46,577 nucleotides of DNA from DASYPQ01 sp041488095. GTDB lineage: Bacteria; Planctomycetota; UBA1135; GCA-002686595. The stretch lies in the NCBI GenBank assembly GCA_041488095.1, contig JBGPOP010000033.1, positions 1-46,577 on the forward strand, given 5' to 3'. The notes under the pieces are model-generated. The model was not told where the DNA came from and made no database searches. It worked only from the letters and a program-made list of their open reading frames with translations. Positions 15,791 through 24,389 of this stretch are shown here, in pieces; within the stretch, counting starts at the first letter, position 1; each line of letters begins with the position of its first letter. A program made the position numbers and the translations under genes.

Positions 15791-15991
15791 ATGCGCGGAA
15801 TGCCGGCTCGCACCGACTCCCCCCTGCCTCCCGGCCGCCTCGAGGAGCGCTTCGCCGCCAAGCATCCGCTGTACAGCCCGGACGACTCCCCCGCCGGAGG
15901 CCAGGCCGCGGCGCGCGCGATCGACGCGGCGCTGCGCAGCGCGGAGATCCCGCCCGGATCGAGTCCGCGGCCGGCGGCTCGGAAAACCTGA
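15791..15991 (+). pseudogene. N-terminal gene fragment, PreT-like (copy 2)
   Basis: A 66-codon frame (63 from ATG 15800) starts MPARTDSPLPPGRLEERFAA and continues KHPLYSPDDSPAGG before running into sequence I do not recognise. The first 28 or so codons match 13951-14034. The pattern resembles the start of PreT-type subunits, whose Cys-rich ferredoxin-like region should follow but does not. It could still be expressed as a small chimeric protein, though a remnant is more likely. DNA repeat limits are 15768-15874. Confidence 0.5.
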
Positions 15992-16012
15992 TCGAGATCG
16001 AGGAGATCGAAC

Positions 16013-16642
16013 ATGCCCAGCGCGACGAAGAGGAAGTCCATCTACAGCGTCCACCCCGGCGTGGAGATGGTTCAGGACTGGATCGAGGCCCTGCCCGCCA
16101 CGACCGGCCGCTCGCTCGAGCAGTGGATCGCGTTCGTGAAGAAGAAGGGCCCGAAGGACACCCCCTTACGCCGCGACTGGTTGAGAAGGGAGCACGGCCT
16201 GGGCACGAGCTCGGCCTGGTGGATGGCCGAGCGCGCCGAGGGCCGCGGGATGGAGGACGGCGACCCGCAGGCGTACCTGCGGGCCGCTGAGGAGTACGTC
16301 GAGGCGATGTTCGCCGGCCCGAAGGCCGGCCTGCGCCCGATCTACGCTGCGCTGCTGAACCTCGGCCTCTCCATCGGCAAGGACGTCAAGGCCTGCCCGT
16401 GCAAGACCATCGTGCCGCTCTACCGGAACCACGTGTTCGCGGAGATCAAGCCCAGCACGCGCACGCGGATCGACCTCGGCCTCGCGCTCGGGAACACGAA
16501 GACGCCGAAGCGCCTGATCGACACCGGCGGCTTCGCCAAGAAGGACCGCATCACGCGCAGCATCCCCATCCGCTCGCTCGACCAGATCGACGGCGAGGTG
16601 AAGCGCTGGCTGAAGGCCGCCTACCAGATGGACGCGCGTTGA
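16013..16642 (+). CDS. DUF4287/DUF5655 domain protein
   Basis: A 209-residue cytoplasmic protein. The N-terminal half has the DUF4287 pattern (TGRSLEQWIAFVKKKGPKDT, then RRDWLRREHGLGTSSAWWMA). The C-terminal half matches DUF5655 (KACPCKTIVPLYRNHVFAEI, RTRIDLGLALG and the late DGEVKRWLKAAYQMD). DUF5655 is usually described as a predicted transport or nucleic-acid associated domain without proven function. Length is normal for the two-domain form. It starts at ATG 16013 after GAGGAGATCGAAC. MITE copy C follows 43 bp after the stop. Confidence 0.85.
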   Translation: MPSATKRKSIYSVHPGVEMVQDWIEALPATTGRSLEQWIAFVKKKGPKDTPLRRDWLRREHGLGTSSAWWMAERAEGRGMEDGDPQAYLRAAEEYVEAMFAGPKAGLRPIYAALLNLGLSIGKDVKACPCKTIVPLYRNHVFAEIKPSTRTRIDLGLALGNTKTPKRLIDTGGFAKKDRITRSIPIRSLDQIDGEVKRWLKAAYQMDAR

Positions 16643-16685
16643 GGGCGCGCGCGAGCCACCTGCGAACAGCGGCTCGCAGCGGTCG

Positions 16686-16852
16686 GAATCTGGCCCCCTT
16701 GATTGTGCCTCGATCCGCCACAAGTCCTTCTCCGCCAACACTCTGTCAGCGGCCCAGGATCCCCCGGCGCGCCTGGCGCTCGTGATCGGTTGCAACCCCT
16801 TGCGCTGACTGGACCTCCCCGAGGGTCAGGGACAGCGAAGTGTGCCAGGTTC
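16686..16852 (+). mobile_element. MITE copy C (167 bp)
   Basis: The same element as copies A, B and D, running from GAATCTGGCCCCC to GTGCCAGGTTC. The flanks CAGCGGTCG (16677-16685) and CGGCGGTCG (16853-16861) agree at 8 of 9 positions, a slightly decayed 9-bp target duplication. Confidence 0.93.
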
Positions 16853-17319
16853 CGGCGGTCGACTGGAACGGCCACCGGATCGTGGGGCGAGCTCGATCGG
16901 ACGGACGGGAGCGTCTCCGGGCTCCCGCAGCGATCCAGCGCAAGAAAAGGAAAACCGGTTTCACCTGAAACCGCCCCCCACCTCCCCCGTCCCCCCCATC
17001 GAGGCGGCTGAAACGGTCGCCCGGCCTGCGGATGGGCGAGGCGCGTCAGGACGATCGTCGGACCTGGGGGGGACGGACGGTCGCTCCGGCGGCTCGCTCG
17101 CCACGGGCTTCGTCCGCGGGCCGGAGCGCACGGGAGCACGTGGGTTCCTCCGGAAGGTGCTGACCCTCCGGCCTGCGGACGATCTCCACCGGCCTCCCCC
17201 GGAAACTCCGGGTGGAGCGCTAGGGTAGGGTCCTCCCCCGCCGGATCCCGGAATGCCGTCGACAGCCGCGCCCCCGGCCCGTCTGTCCTCGCGCCGGCGC
17301 CGGCCAGCGGGCCCGAGCG
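16853..17319. other. Gene-free stretch upstream of the sigma operon
   Basis: 467 bases between MITE C and the ECF sigma gene. No frame looks coding. It holds the palindrome at 16956-16973, several C- and G-tracts, and GGAAACTCCGGGTGGAGCGC (17200-17219), in which GGAAAC could be an ECF-type -35 element. No convincing -10 was found. Autoregulation of the sigma operon from here is an inference. Confidence 0.4.
16956..16973. promoter_or_regulatory. Palindrome, possible operator
   Basis: CGGTTTCA-CC-TGAAACCG is a perfect 8-bp inverted repeat with a 2-base centre, too tight for a hairpin but typical of a dimeric repressor site. It lies about 350 bp upstream of the sigma gene in an otherwise featureless region. 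Confidence 0.4.
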
Positions 17320-17940
17320 ATGGCGCGAACCCTGGACGAGATGCGCGAGGCCGCCACCGAGCAGGCCCTGATCCGCCGCGCTCGGAGCGGGGACCGCGCC
17401 GCCTTCGACCGCCTGGTGCGGGAGCACTTCACGCGCGTGTACGCCTTCCTCCACAGGATGATCGGGAGCCACGAGGACGCCGAGGACCTCGCGCAGGAGT
17501 GCTTCGTGCGCGCGTGGGGCGCGCTCCCCCACTATCGCGAGGAAGCGGCGTTCTCGACCTGGCTCTGCCGCATCGCGCTGCACCTCGCGCAGGATCATCA
17601 CCGCGCCTCGTCGCGGCGCGAGGGCTCGGGCGAGGCCGCGGGGGATCGCGACCCGCACATCTCCGGGATCGCGCGGTCCTCGCCCGAGCCCTCCCCCGCC
17701 GAGGCGCTGTCGCGTGCGGAGCTCTCGCGCGCGGTGGCGCTCGCGCTCTCGCGGCTGCCGCCGCGCCTGCGCGCGGCGCTCGTGCTCCGCGGAATCGAGG
17801 GCCGGGAGTACGCCGAGGTCGCCGAGATCACCGGCGTCAAGCCCGCGACCGCGCGCACGCACGTCATGCAGGCGCGCCGGATCCTCCAGCGGGCTCTCGC
17901 GCCCTGGCTCGGAAGCCGGCGCGAGGGGGGTGCGTCGTGA
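17320..17940 (+). CDS. ECF-family RNA polymerase sigma factor
   Basis: A 206-residue sigma-70 family factor with only regions 2 and 4. Region 2 shows ALIRRARSGDRAAFDRLVRE, then RMIGSHEDAEDLAQECFVRA, then FSTWLCRIALHLAQDHHR. A linker rich in Ser/Pro follows. Region 4 is ALSRLPPRLRAALVLRGIEG, then YAEVAEITGVKPATARTHVMQARR, the helix-turn-helix that reads the -35 box. It should direct polymerase to a small regulon. The stop codon overlaps the GTG start of the anti-sigma gene (GTGA), so the two are translationally coupled. The ATG at 17320 lacks a strong ribosome site. Confidence 0.93.
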   Translation: MARTLDEMREAATEQALIRRARSGDRAAFDRLVREHFTRVYAFLHRMIGSHEDAEDLAQECFVRAWGALPHYREEAAFSTWLCRIALHLAQDHHRASSRREGSGEAAGDRDPHISGIARSSPEPSPAEALSRAELSRAVALALSRLPPRLRAALVLRGIEGREYAEVAEITGVKPATARTHVMQARRILQRALAPWLGSRREGGAS

Positions 17941-19724
17941 AGACCTGCCGCGAGCTGCGCTCTCGGATCCTTCCCGCGGTCGACGGGTCGCTCTCGATCG
18001 AGGCGATGTTCGAGTTCGAGGAGCACCTGCGCGCCTGCGCGGACTGCCGGGAGCGGTACGAGGAGGCGCGCGCCCTCGACGCGGCGCTCGCGCGCCTCCC
18101 CGAGCCGCCGGTCGAGCGGGTCGACGTCGCCCGCGCGGTTGCGCGCGTCCGCGCGGCGATCGATCGCGAATCGGCTCCCGCGCCGCGGAGGGCCACGCGC
18201 TGGGTTCCGCTCGCGATCGCTGCCACGGCCGCGGCGGCGATCCTCGTCGCCGTCTTCCGCCCGCGCTCCCTGCCGGCGCCCGCAGCGCCCAGCGCGGATC
18301 GCGGGGAGCCGACGATGGCGACGGAATCGCCCGCGCTTCCGCCCGCGACTCCCGAGCCGGTGGACATCCCGCTCGACCCGGCGCGCTTGGCCCAGGCGCG
18401 CGAGGAGGTGCGCTGCCTGCTCGCGCTCGCCGCTGAGCGCCTGCCCGCTCCGGGCGATCCCGCGCTCCCCGCAGAGCTTGCCTCGCGCTTCGACGAGGGC
18501 TCGCGCGACCTGGAGCGCTCGCGATGGCCGGTCCTGCGCCTCGTCGAGGGAGCGCTCGGCGACCCCGATCCGGCCGTCGCGCGCGCGGCGCTGCGCTATC
18601 TCGGCATGCGGGGCGACCGCCTGTCGATCCGTATGCTCGAGGGCGCGCTCGCCCGGCCGCAATCGCTCGTCGACGCCGCGCTGGCCCTGTGCGACGCCGG
18701 CGAGGCCGGTCTCGATTCGCTCGCGCCCGCCGTCCGCGACCCGCGCGCGTCCTCCCTCGTGCTCGCGCGCGTGTCCGCGCGAGGTGGCCCGGGAGCGGCC
18801 CGGTTCCTGGAGGCCTGCGTGCGCGAGACGGCGAGGGTCGAAGGGTCGCGCCGCGGGAGCGCTCGCCTCCTCGAGGAGATCGACGCGCTCGCGCGCACGG
18901 GGACGAGCGCCGTCGCGAGCCTCTTGCGCCTCGGCTCCGACGGGACGCTCACGCCCGCCGAGGTCATCGACGCGCTCGCACGGACCCAGGGCGCGGGGGA
19001 ATCCGTCGCCGACTTCTTCCTCTCGCGCCCGCGCGGCGTCGACGACGGCCTCGTGCTCCAGGCCCTCGCCGCGCTGCAGCCCTCGCGAGCCCTGCCGCTC
19101 CTCGAAAAGCGCTGCCTCGAGCTCCGCGAGCGCCGCGGCCAGGTCCTCGAGTGCATCGAGGCCTACGGCGGAAAGGACGGGCTCGCGACGCTCCTGCGTC
19201 TGTCCGCATCGGGCCGGATCGCGCCGGCGGACCTCGAGATCCCGATCCTCTCGACGCTCTCGCGCGATCGCGGCGCCGGCAGCGCGGTGGTCGAGGACTG
19301 GTCGCGCGCGGGACGGCGCGTGGAGCTGCACGTCTTCCAGGGTTTCCTGTTCGACCACCCTGTTTCCGCCAGCGCTCCCGCGTGCATTGCGCTCTCCGGG
19401 TCCGACCTGGTGCCCTCGTCCGATCGCCGCTGGGCCGTTCTTCTCGCGGGCGAGACCGGCATCGCGGAGGACGCCGACGCGCTGGCCGAGCTCTTCTGGC
19501 GGCTCAAGCCCGCGGAGAAGGAGCTGCGCGCCGCGTGCCTGATCGCGATCCGCGCGCTCGCCGGCGTCGACCGCATCGAGCGCGTGGTCGATTCCCTGCC
19601 CTCGCGCACGGCCGGCCGCGTGCTGGCGCTGCTCGCCGAGCGCGACGCGCGGACCAGGCCCGCCTCCACCGCCTCCAGGCTCGCGCGCGAGCTCGAGAGC
19701 GCGCTCGCGCCGATCGTCCCCTGA
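17937..19724 (+). CDS. zf-HC2 anti-sigma factor with large HEAT-like domain
   Basis: A 595-residue protein starting at a GTG that overlaps the sigma stop. The N-terminus is a zinc anti-sigma domain with H30-x3-C34-x2-C37 (EEHLRACADCRERY) and an early Cys4. A membrane segment follows at about 89-107 (WVPLAIAATAAAAILVAVF), then a Pro-rich linker. The long outer region is full of Leu/Ala helices resembling HEAT/PBS repeats (DPDPAVARAALRYLGMRGD, AVASLLRLGSDGTLTPAEVI). The N-terminal domain should hold the sigma factor at the membrane, and the outer solenoid may sense an envelope signal. This is far larger than the usual 200-250 residue anti-sigma. The signal is not known. Confidence 0.85.
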   Translation: MKTCRELRSRILPAVDGSLSIEAMFEFEEHLRACADCRERYEEARALDAALARLPEPPVERVDVARAVARVRAAIDRESAPAPRRATRWVPLAIAATAAAAILVAVFRPRSLPAPAAPSADRGEPTMATESPALPPATPEPVDIPLDPARLAQAREEVRCLLALAAERLPAPGDPALPAELASRFDEGSRDLERSRWPVLRLVEGALGDPDPAVARAALRYLGMRGDRLSIRMLEGALARPQSLVDAALALCDAGEAGLDSLAPAVRDPRASSLVLARVSARGGPGAARFLEACVRETARVEGSRRGSARLLEEIDALARTGTSAVASLLRLGSDGTLTPAEVIDALARTQGAGESVADFFLSRPRGVDDGLVLQALAALQPSRALPLLEKRCLELRERRGQVLECIEAYGGKDGLATLLRLSASGRIAPADLEIPILSTLSRDRGAGSAVVEDWSRAGRRVELHVFQGFLFDHPVSASAPACIALSGSDLVPSSDRRWAVLLAGETGIAEDADALAELFWRLKPAEKELRAACLIAIRALAGVDRIERVVDSLPSRTAGRVLALLAERDARTRPASTASRLARELESALAPIVP

Positions 19725-19754
19725 ACCTCGCCCCTGAACATCGAAGGACCGGCC

Positions 19755-21605
19755 ATGATCGCTTTCCATCTCCTCTCCCTGGCCCTGCTCTCGAACCTCC
19801 ACCTGGAATCGACCTCGCCCCAGAAAAGCGAGTCGAAGCCCGCCGAAGCGAACGTCGTCAAGGTGTACGAGCTCTCCTCGGCCCTGCCGGGGCTTCTCGT
19901 CCACGCGCCTCCCGAGCCGTTGCTGCCCTACCTGACCTCGATCGAGGAGGAAGGAGGTCAGGGTCCGTGGGATCCGATGTTCGGCGCCGACACGCTGGTG
20001 GAGCTGCTGCGCAGCCTGTGCGGCGACGAGTTCGACTACGAGGGCCGCGAGATCGTCTTCGACGGCCATGGACGGCTGATCGTCAAGGCGCCGCCGGCGC
20101 TGCAGGCCAGGACCGAGCGCTACCTCGCGTTCCTCGAGAGCGTCTTCGGCGCGAGCACGGAGCTTTCGATCGACGCCCTCGACCTCTCGGATGTCCCCGA
20201 CGGCGAGGCGGCCGTCCCGGCGCTGATCCCGGTCTCCGACATCGAGAAGCTCCTGGCGCGGTCCAGGAAGGGAGGCGTGCGGAGCTGGCGGCTCATCCTC
20301 CGGGCGGGCGACACGGCGCACCTGGACCTGACTCGCGTCGCGAGCATGGTGACCGACTACGACGTCGAGGTCGCCCAGGCCTCGGCGATCGCCGATCCGA
20401 TCGTCGAGGACGTGCCCGTAGGCTCGCGGATCTTCGCGCGCGCGGCTCCCGCGGCGGGGGGAATGTGGTTGTCGCTGATCCTGCGCCGGGGGGATCCTCT
20501 CTCCGACGTCCAGGACCGCGAGAACCCGACCGCGCACGAGGTCACCACCCAGGATCGCCTGGTCTACCCCGAGACGACGCGCGTGTACCAGAGCATCGAC
20601 GTCCTCAATCGCTCGCTCGCGCTGAGCACGTACCTTCCCGAGGGGAAGGCGCTCGCGATCCAGTCGGCGGTGATCTCGGCCGGCAAGCCGCACGCGGAGA
20701 TCTTGATCGTGCGCCGTTCGGGGGGCGCGCTGCCGATCTTCAAGCGGATCTCCCTGGATCCCAAGGCCCCCCCGGCCGGCGAGCAGCACGGCGAGATCCT
20801 GTTCGTCAACGCGCAGTCCGCCGAGCCGCCGCGCTGCGAGATCAAGGCCGACCCGATGACGAGCGGCGCGGCCTTCAGGACCTGGACCATGATCCGCGCG
20901 CGGACCTACATGCCAGACGTGTCGGCCTGGTTCCCGGACGACTCCTTCGACGTGCTGCGCGAGGTGATCAGCGCCGGGAACGAGAGCCTCCGGATCCGCG
21001 ACGTCGGGCCGTGCTTGTTCCTGACCCGCGAGAGCTCCGGGGCGGCCCCGCCCCAGGACGATTTCTTCCTCGGGCGCAAGGACAGCGATGGCCTCGACCG
21101 GTTCACGAAGTACGCTCCGGCCGCGCGCGTCGTGCAGGTCTCGGTCGCGCTGCGGCGCGGTGGCAACGCAGCTCCGGTCGCGCGCTGCATCCTCCCGCTG
21201 CGGCCCGGGGAGCCCGCGATCGCCGTGCTCGGATCCGAGGGCATCGAGATCGCCGACTACAACGTCGAGGTGGCGCAGAGCTCGAACGTCGCCGACCCGG
21301 TGATGCGCGTGGCCTTCGACGGTGTCGAGCTGTGGTTGAAGCCCGCCTTCGCGCTCTCGGGGGACCTGACCCTCGAGGTGGCCGCGCGCGCACACATCCG
21401 CCGCGGCGAAGGCCGCCAGCTCGACCTGAAGGTGCCTTCGCTCGGCAAGCTCGACGAGTCGACCTACGACCAGCTCACCGCGCACGAGAAGCTGGTCTTC
21501 GGCAAGGGCGAGGGCGCGCCGCGCCGCTTCGTGCTGGGCGATTCCGCCGCGGAGCCGGAGACGAGATCGCTCGCGCTGGAGATCGAGGCGGTCGAGATCA
21601 AGTGA
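19755..21605 (+). CDS. Secreted protein with duplicated module, unknown function
   Basis: A 616-residue protein downstream of the sigma/anti-sigma pair (30 bp gap), probably in the same operon. It starts with a short signal peptide (MIAFHLLSLALLSNLHLEST). The N-terminal part (DTLVELLRSLCGDEFDYEGR, then RLIVKAPPALQARTERYLAF) resembles the secretin-type small beta-alpha domains of planctomycete proteins. Two later segments are internal repeats: SMVTDYDVEVAQASAIADP and IEIADYNVEVAQSSNVADP, each preceded by a strand-rich LILRAG or VALRRGG block. It is a likely target or sensor partner of the sigma system. I cannot name a family. Its stop codon directly abuts the stop of the convergent gene at 21606. 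Confidence 0.75.
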   Translation: MIAFHLLSLALLSNLHLESTSPQKSESKPAEANVVKVYELSSALPGLLVHAPPEPLLPYLTSIEEEGGQGPWDPMFGADTLVELLRSLCGDEFDYEGREIVFDGHGRLIVKAPPALQARTERYLAFLESVFGASTELSIDALDLSDVPDGEAAVPALIPVSDIEKLLARSRKGGVRSWRLILRAGDTAHLDLTRVASMVTDYDVEVAQASAIADPIVEDVPVGSRIFARAAPAAGGMWLSLILRRGDPLSDVQDRENPTAHEVTTQDRLVYPETTRVYQSIDVLNRSLALSTYLPEGKALAIQSAVISAGKPHAEILIVRRSGGALPIFKRISLDPKAPPAGEQHGEILFVNAQSAEPPRCEIKADPMTSGAAFRTWTMIRARTYMPDVSAWFPDDSFDVLREVISAGNESLRIRDVGPCLFLTRESSGAAPPQDDFFLGRKDSDGLDRFTKYAPAARVVQVSVALRRGGNAAPVARCILPLRPGEPAIAVLGSEGIEIADYNVEVAQSSNVADPVMRVAFDGVELWLKPAFALSGDLTLEVAARAHIRRGEGRQLDLKVPSLGKLDESTYDQLTAHEKLVFGKGEGAPRRFVLGDSAAEPETRSLALEIEAVEIK

Positions 21606-24239
21606 TCAGCGCCCGGGCCTGAAGCGCGGCCGCGCCGCCCCCAGAGCCTCGCGCAGCCGGACGGCGAAGCTCTTCAAGACCTCCGCGTCCGCGTCTTCGC
21701 CCGGCGCCGCCTGGCCGAGGAGCGGCGCGGCCTCGGCCAGGGATTTCCTGGCCTCGAGGACGTCTCCGCGCCGCAGCAGGCGCTCGGCGAGGACCGTGAG
21801 CGGCTGCGCGAGCGCGTGGGCGTTGTCGTCCCCGCTCGCGATGGCGAGCGCGCGGCGCGCAGCGGCGATCGAGGTGCGCAGATAGCGGTCGCCCTCGACG
21901 ATCTCGCCGCGGCCGTCGGCGCGCAGCGCCTCGCGCAGCTCGCTGTCGGAGATCGAGCGCTCCCAGAAGGCGTTTCCGGGGTCGGCGCGCTCGAGCGCGT
22001 CGAGCAGCGCGGCGACGTCGACCGGGCTCGCGCCGCTCTCGCGCCATTCCAGCGAGCCGTCGAGCAGGTCGAGCGCCTCACGGTCGAGCCCGTCGCGCGC
22101 GGAGGCGACCGCCGGGCGGAGGGCGACGCCTTCGCCCAGGCATTGGGCCGCCTCGGCGCGCCGGTCCGCGAGAAGGTGCGCGAAGCCGCGCCCGAGGGCG
22201 CACAGCGCGAGGTAGTGGTCGGTGTTCTCCTTGTAGTCGGGCTTCAGCGCGGCGCACTCGTGGAACCGGCGCTCGGCGCGCCCGTATTCGGCGATCGCGC
22301 GGTCGGGGTCCTCGCCGCGGCGGGAATCCTCGGCCGCGAGGATGCGTGCGTAGCCGGCGTGCCAGGCGCAGTCGGCCGAGTCGGGATGCTGAGCGGCGAT
22401 CCACTCGGCCTTGGGGGCGGCGAGGTCGATGCGACCGCCGGTCCACAGAGCCGCGTTGAGGGCCGAGCGCAGCGCGGGCGACGCAGGGAGCCTCTCCGCA
22501 CCAAGCTGGAGGACCGCGAGCTCCTCGCGACGCATGCCGAGCGCTCCGAGGAAGGACGCCAGGCTGATCCAGTCGGTCTCGTCGGCTGTCGGGCCCGCAG
22601 CGACGTCCATCAGGGCGCGAGCTCCGGCCACGATGCCGTGCATCTCCACGGCGGGATCGCCGCCGGATCGTGACGCGAGCATGCGCGCGGCGGCGTCGCC
22701 GAGCCAGCGGAGGGTTTCGATGCGCTCGTCTCCCCGCGCCGCGGCCTCGGCCTCCAGCGCGATCCGCTCCTCCTCCTCGAAATGGCCCATGAGGTAAGCC
22801 GTGCGGGCGCGGTCGAGGAGGAGCGACACGTTGGCGGGGCCGGACGCGGACGCGCGCGCCAGGAAGCGGTCGGCGTCCTGGAGAAGGAGCTGCGCTCCCG
22901 AGACGCCCGAATCCATGCGTCGCCGCGCGAGCGCGAGCGTGGCCCGGCCGTAGCGCGCGAGGAGATCGGGGTCGTCGGGTCGGCTCTCGAGCGCGTGGTC
23001 GAGGTCCGCGAGCTCGGTCTCGAGCGCCTCCGCCGCGGGCAGCTCCTCCGGGGGCTTGGCGGGCCGCTCCGGCGCGGGGCCGGCTTCGCGCACGGTGGAC
23101 AACCAGCTCTCGATCTCGGCGCTTTCCCCGGTCTTGCTCGAGAACATGGGGACCAGGTCCCCCGCGATCTGGCTGCCAACGACCGCCGCCGCGGCGAGCG
23201 AAGCTTCCGACTTGTTGCCCAGCAAGAAGTAGGAGAAGAGCAGCGACCGGGTCGCCCCCGAATTCCCGTCCAGCCGGCCGAGCAGCGGCAGGAGCGCCTC
23301 GTCGTCGCCCAGACCTGGAGCGCCCGGCCAGCGTCCCAGGCTCGCGAGTCGCTCGCGGATGGCTATGGCCAGCGGCGCCTCGACGTGCAGGACCTGCGCC
23401 GCTGTGCCGATCTCCTCGAGGAGGCCTGCGGAAGGGCGCGGTTTGGGAACGAGCAGGATGCGCAGCCCCTCGACCGAGCCGGCGTCGGCGCACGCGATGA
23501 TCGCTTGGAGAGCCCTCTCGCAGTCCTTCTCCGAGCGCAAGCCGACGAGCTCCGTCTCGAACGCGAGCCGGGTCCGATGGTCCTTCGCGCAAGCCAGATC
23601 GAGCCACTTGCCAGGCCCTCCGGGCGGACTCGCGCCCACGTTCGGCGGCGGCGCAAGCTTCTGCGAGTCGGCCAGCTTCTTGTCCAGGTCGCGCAGGTCG
23701 AACAGGAGGAACAGGTCGAAGCTCTTCGTGCCGTCCGGCAGAATCAGCGCGTGTCGCGGGGCGATGCGCTCGCCGCCGAGGTAGCGGTCGAAGAGGATCG
23801 GCTCGAGGGCGATGTGCTCGCCGCAGGTGATCTCGCCGAGACGCGGGCAGGGGATGCGCCGGCCCTCGTCGTCGTGGTCGCGCGGCGCATGGCGGAAGGC
23901 GCTGGCGACGACGCAGACGAACGGGCGCGTGAGGGCGACGAACGCCGGATCGCGGTAGCGATCGCGCACAATGCGCTCGCTCGCGGATTCGCCGTCCATG
24001 TTGACGGCGACGAGGATCGGCCGGCTCTCGGCCTTGGCGATCGCGAGAGCGTCCTCGAGGCTGCGCTGCCAGAGGATCTGCCGGGTGATGTCTGTGGGCT
24101 TTGCCTGGGGCTCCGCGGGTTTCGCGTGGGAGACGTGCTCGGCGCGCAGGCTGGCAGCGAGGACGGCACACGCGAGCGCGAACCTCAACGCTTGAACGGG
24201 GCGGACGGACGGCGGAAAGAGACCGAGGCTCCAGGACAT
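21606..24239 (-). CDS. Secreted TPR-rich protein with thioredoxin-like N-domain
   Basis: An 877-residue protein. A signal peptide (LRFALACAVLAASLRAEH) precedes a thioredoxin-like domain of the DUF255 kind (LEDALAIAKAESRPILVAVN, then RDPAFVALTRPFVCVVASAF). The position where CxxC normally sits reads NMDGESAS, so redox activity is unlikely there. The C-terminal two thirds are helical and TPR-like (LDHALESRPDDPDLLARYGR, then ALARRRMDSG; AIAEYGRAERRFHECAALKP; EARKSLAEAAPLLGQAAPG). It is probably a protein-protein scaffold in the envelope. It converges on the sigma operon with no spacer. The start at 24239 gives the signal peptide a long n-region; an internal start is possible. Confidence 0.75.
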   Translation of the reverse strand: MSWSLGLFPPSVRPVQALRFALACAVLAASLRAEHVSHAKPAEPQAKPTDITRQILWQRSLEDALAIAKAESRPILVAVNMDGESASERIVRDRYRDPAFVALTRPFVCVVASAFRHAPRDHDDEGRRIPCPRLGEITCGEHIALEPILFDRYLGGERIAPRHALILPDGTKSFDLFLLFDLRDLDKKLADSQKLAPPPNVGASPPGGPGKWLDLACAKDHRTRLAFETELVGLRSEKDCERALQAIIACADAGSVEGLRILLVPKPRPSAGLLEEIGTAAQVLHVEAPLAIAIRERLASLGRWPGAPGLGDDEALLPLLGRLDGNSGATRSLLFSYFLLGNKSEASLAAAAVVGSQIAGDLVPMFSSKTGESAEIESWLSTVREAGPAPERPAKPPEELPAAEALETELADLDHALESRPDDPDLLARYGRATLALARRRMDSGVSGAQLLLQDADRFLARASASGPANVSLLLDRARTAYLMGHFEEEERIALEAEAAARGDERIETLRWLGDAAARMLASRSGGDPAVEMHGIVAGARALMDVAAGPTADETDWISLASFLGALGMRREELAVLQLGAERLPASPALRSALNAALWTGGRIDLAAPKAEWIAAQHPDSADCAWHAGYARILAAEDSRRGEDPDRAIAEYGRAERRFHECAALKPDYKENTDHYLALCALGRGFAHLLADRRAEAAQCLGEGVALRPAVASARDGLDREALDLLDGSLEWRESGASPVDVAALLDALERADPGNAFWERSISDSELREALRADGRGEIVEGDRYLRTSIAAARRALAIASGDDNAHALAQPLTVLAERLLRRGDVLEARKSLAEAAPLLGQAAPGEDADAEVLKSFAVRLREALGAARPRFRPGR

Positions 24240-24389
24240 GGGATCAGGGGACTACCGTCGCCCTGCAGGCGGCGCATGGTAGTCAGGCTCCACCCGTGCG
24301 GCTACGGAGGGATTCCCCCCAACACGCAAGCGGCGCGCAGCCTCCGCCGCGCGCCGCCCACGATCCTGACTCGCTTCAGCCCCGCGCTC

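Noticed and set aside
17598..21485. 1295-codon minus-strand frame across the sigma operon
   Set aside because: It spans three plus-strand genes with strong family motifs and tight coupling; its composition is typical of GC-rich antisense.
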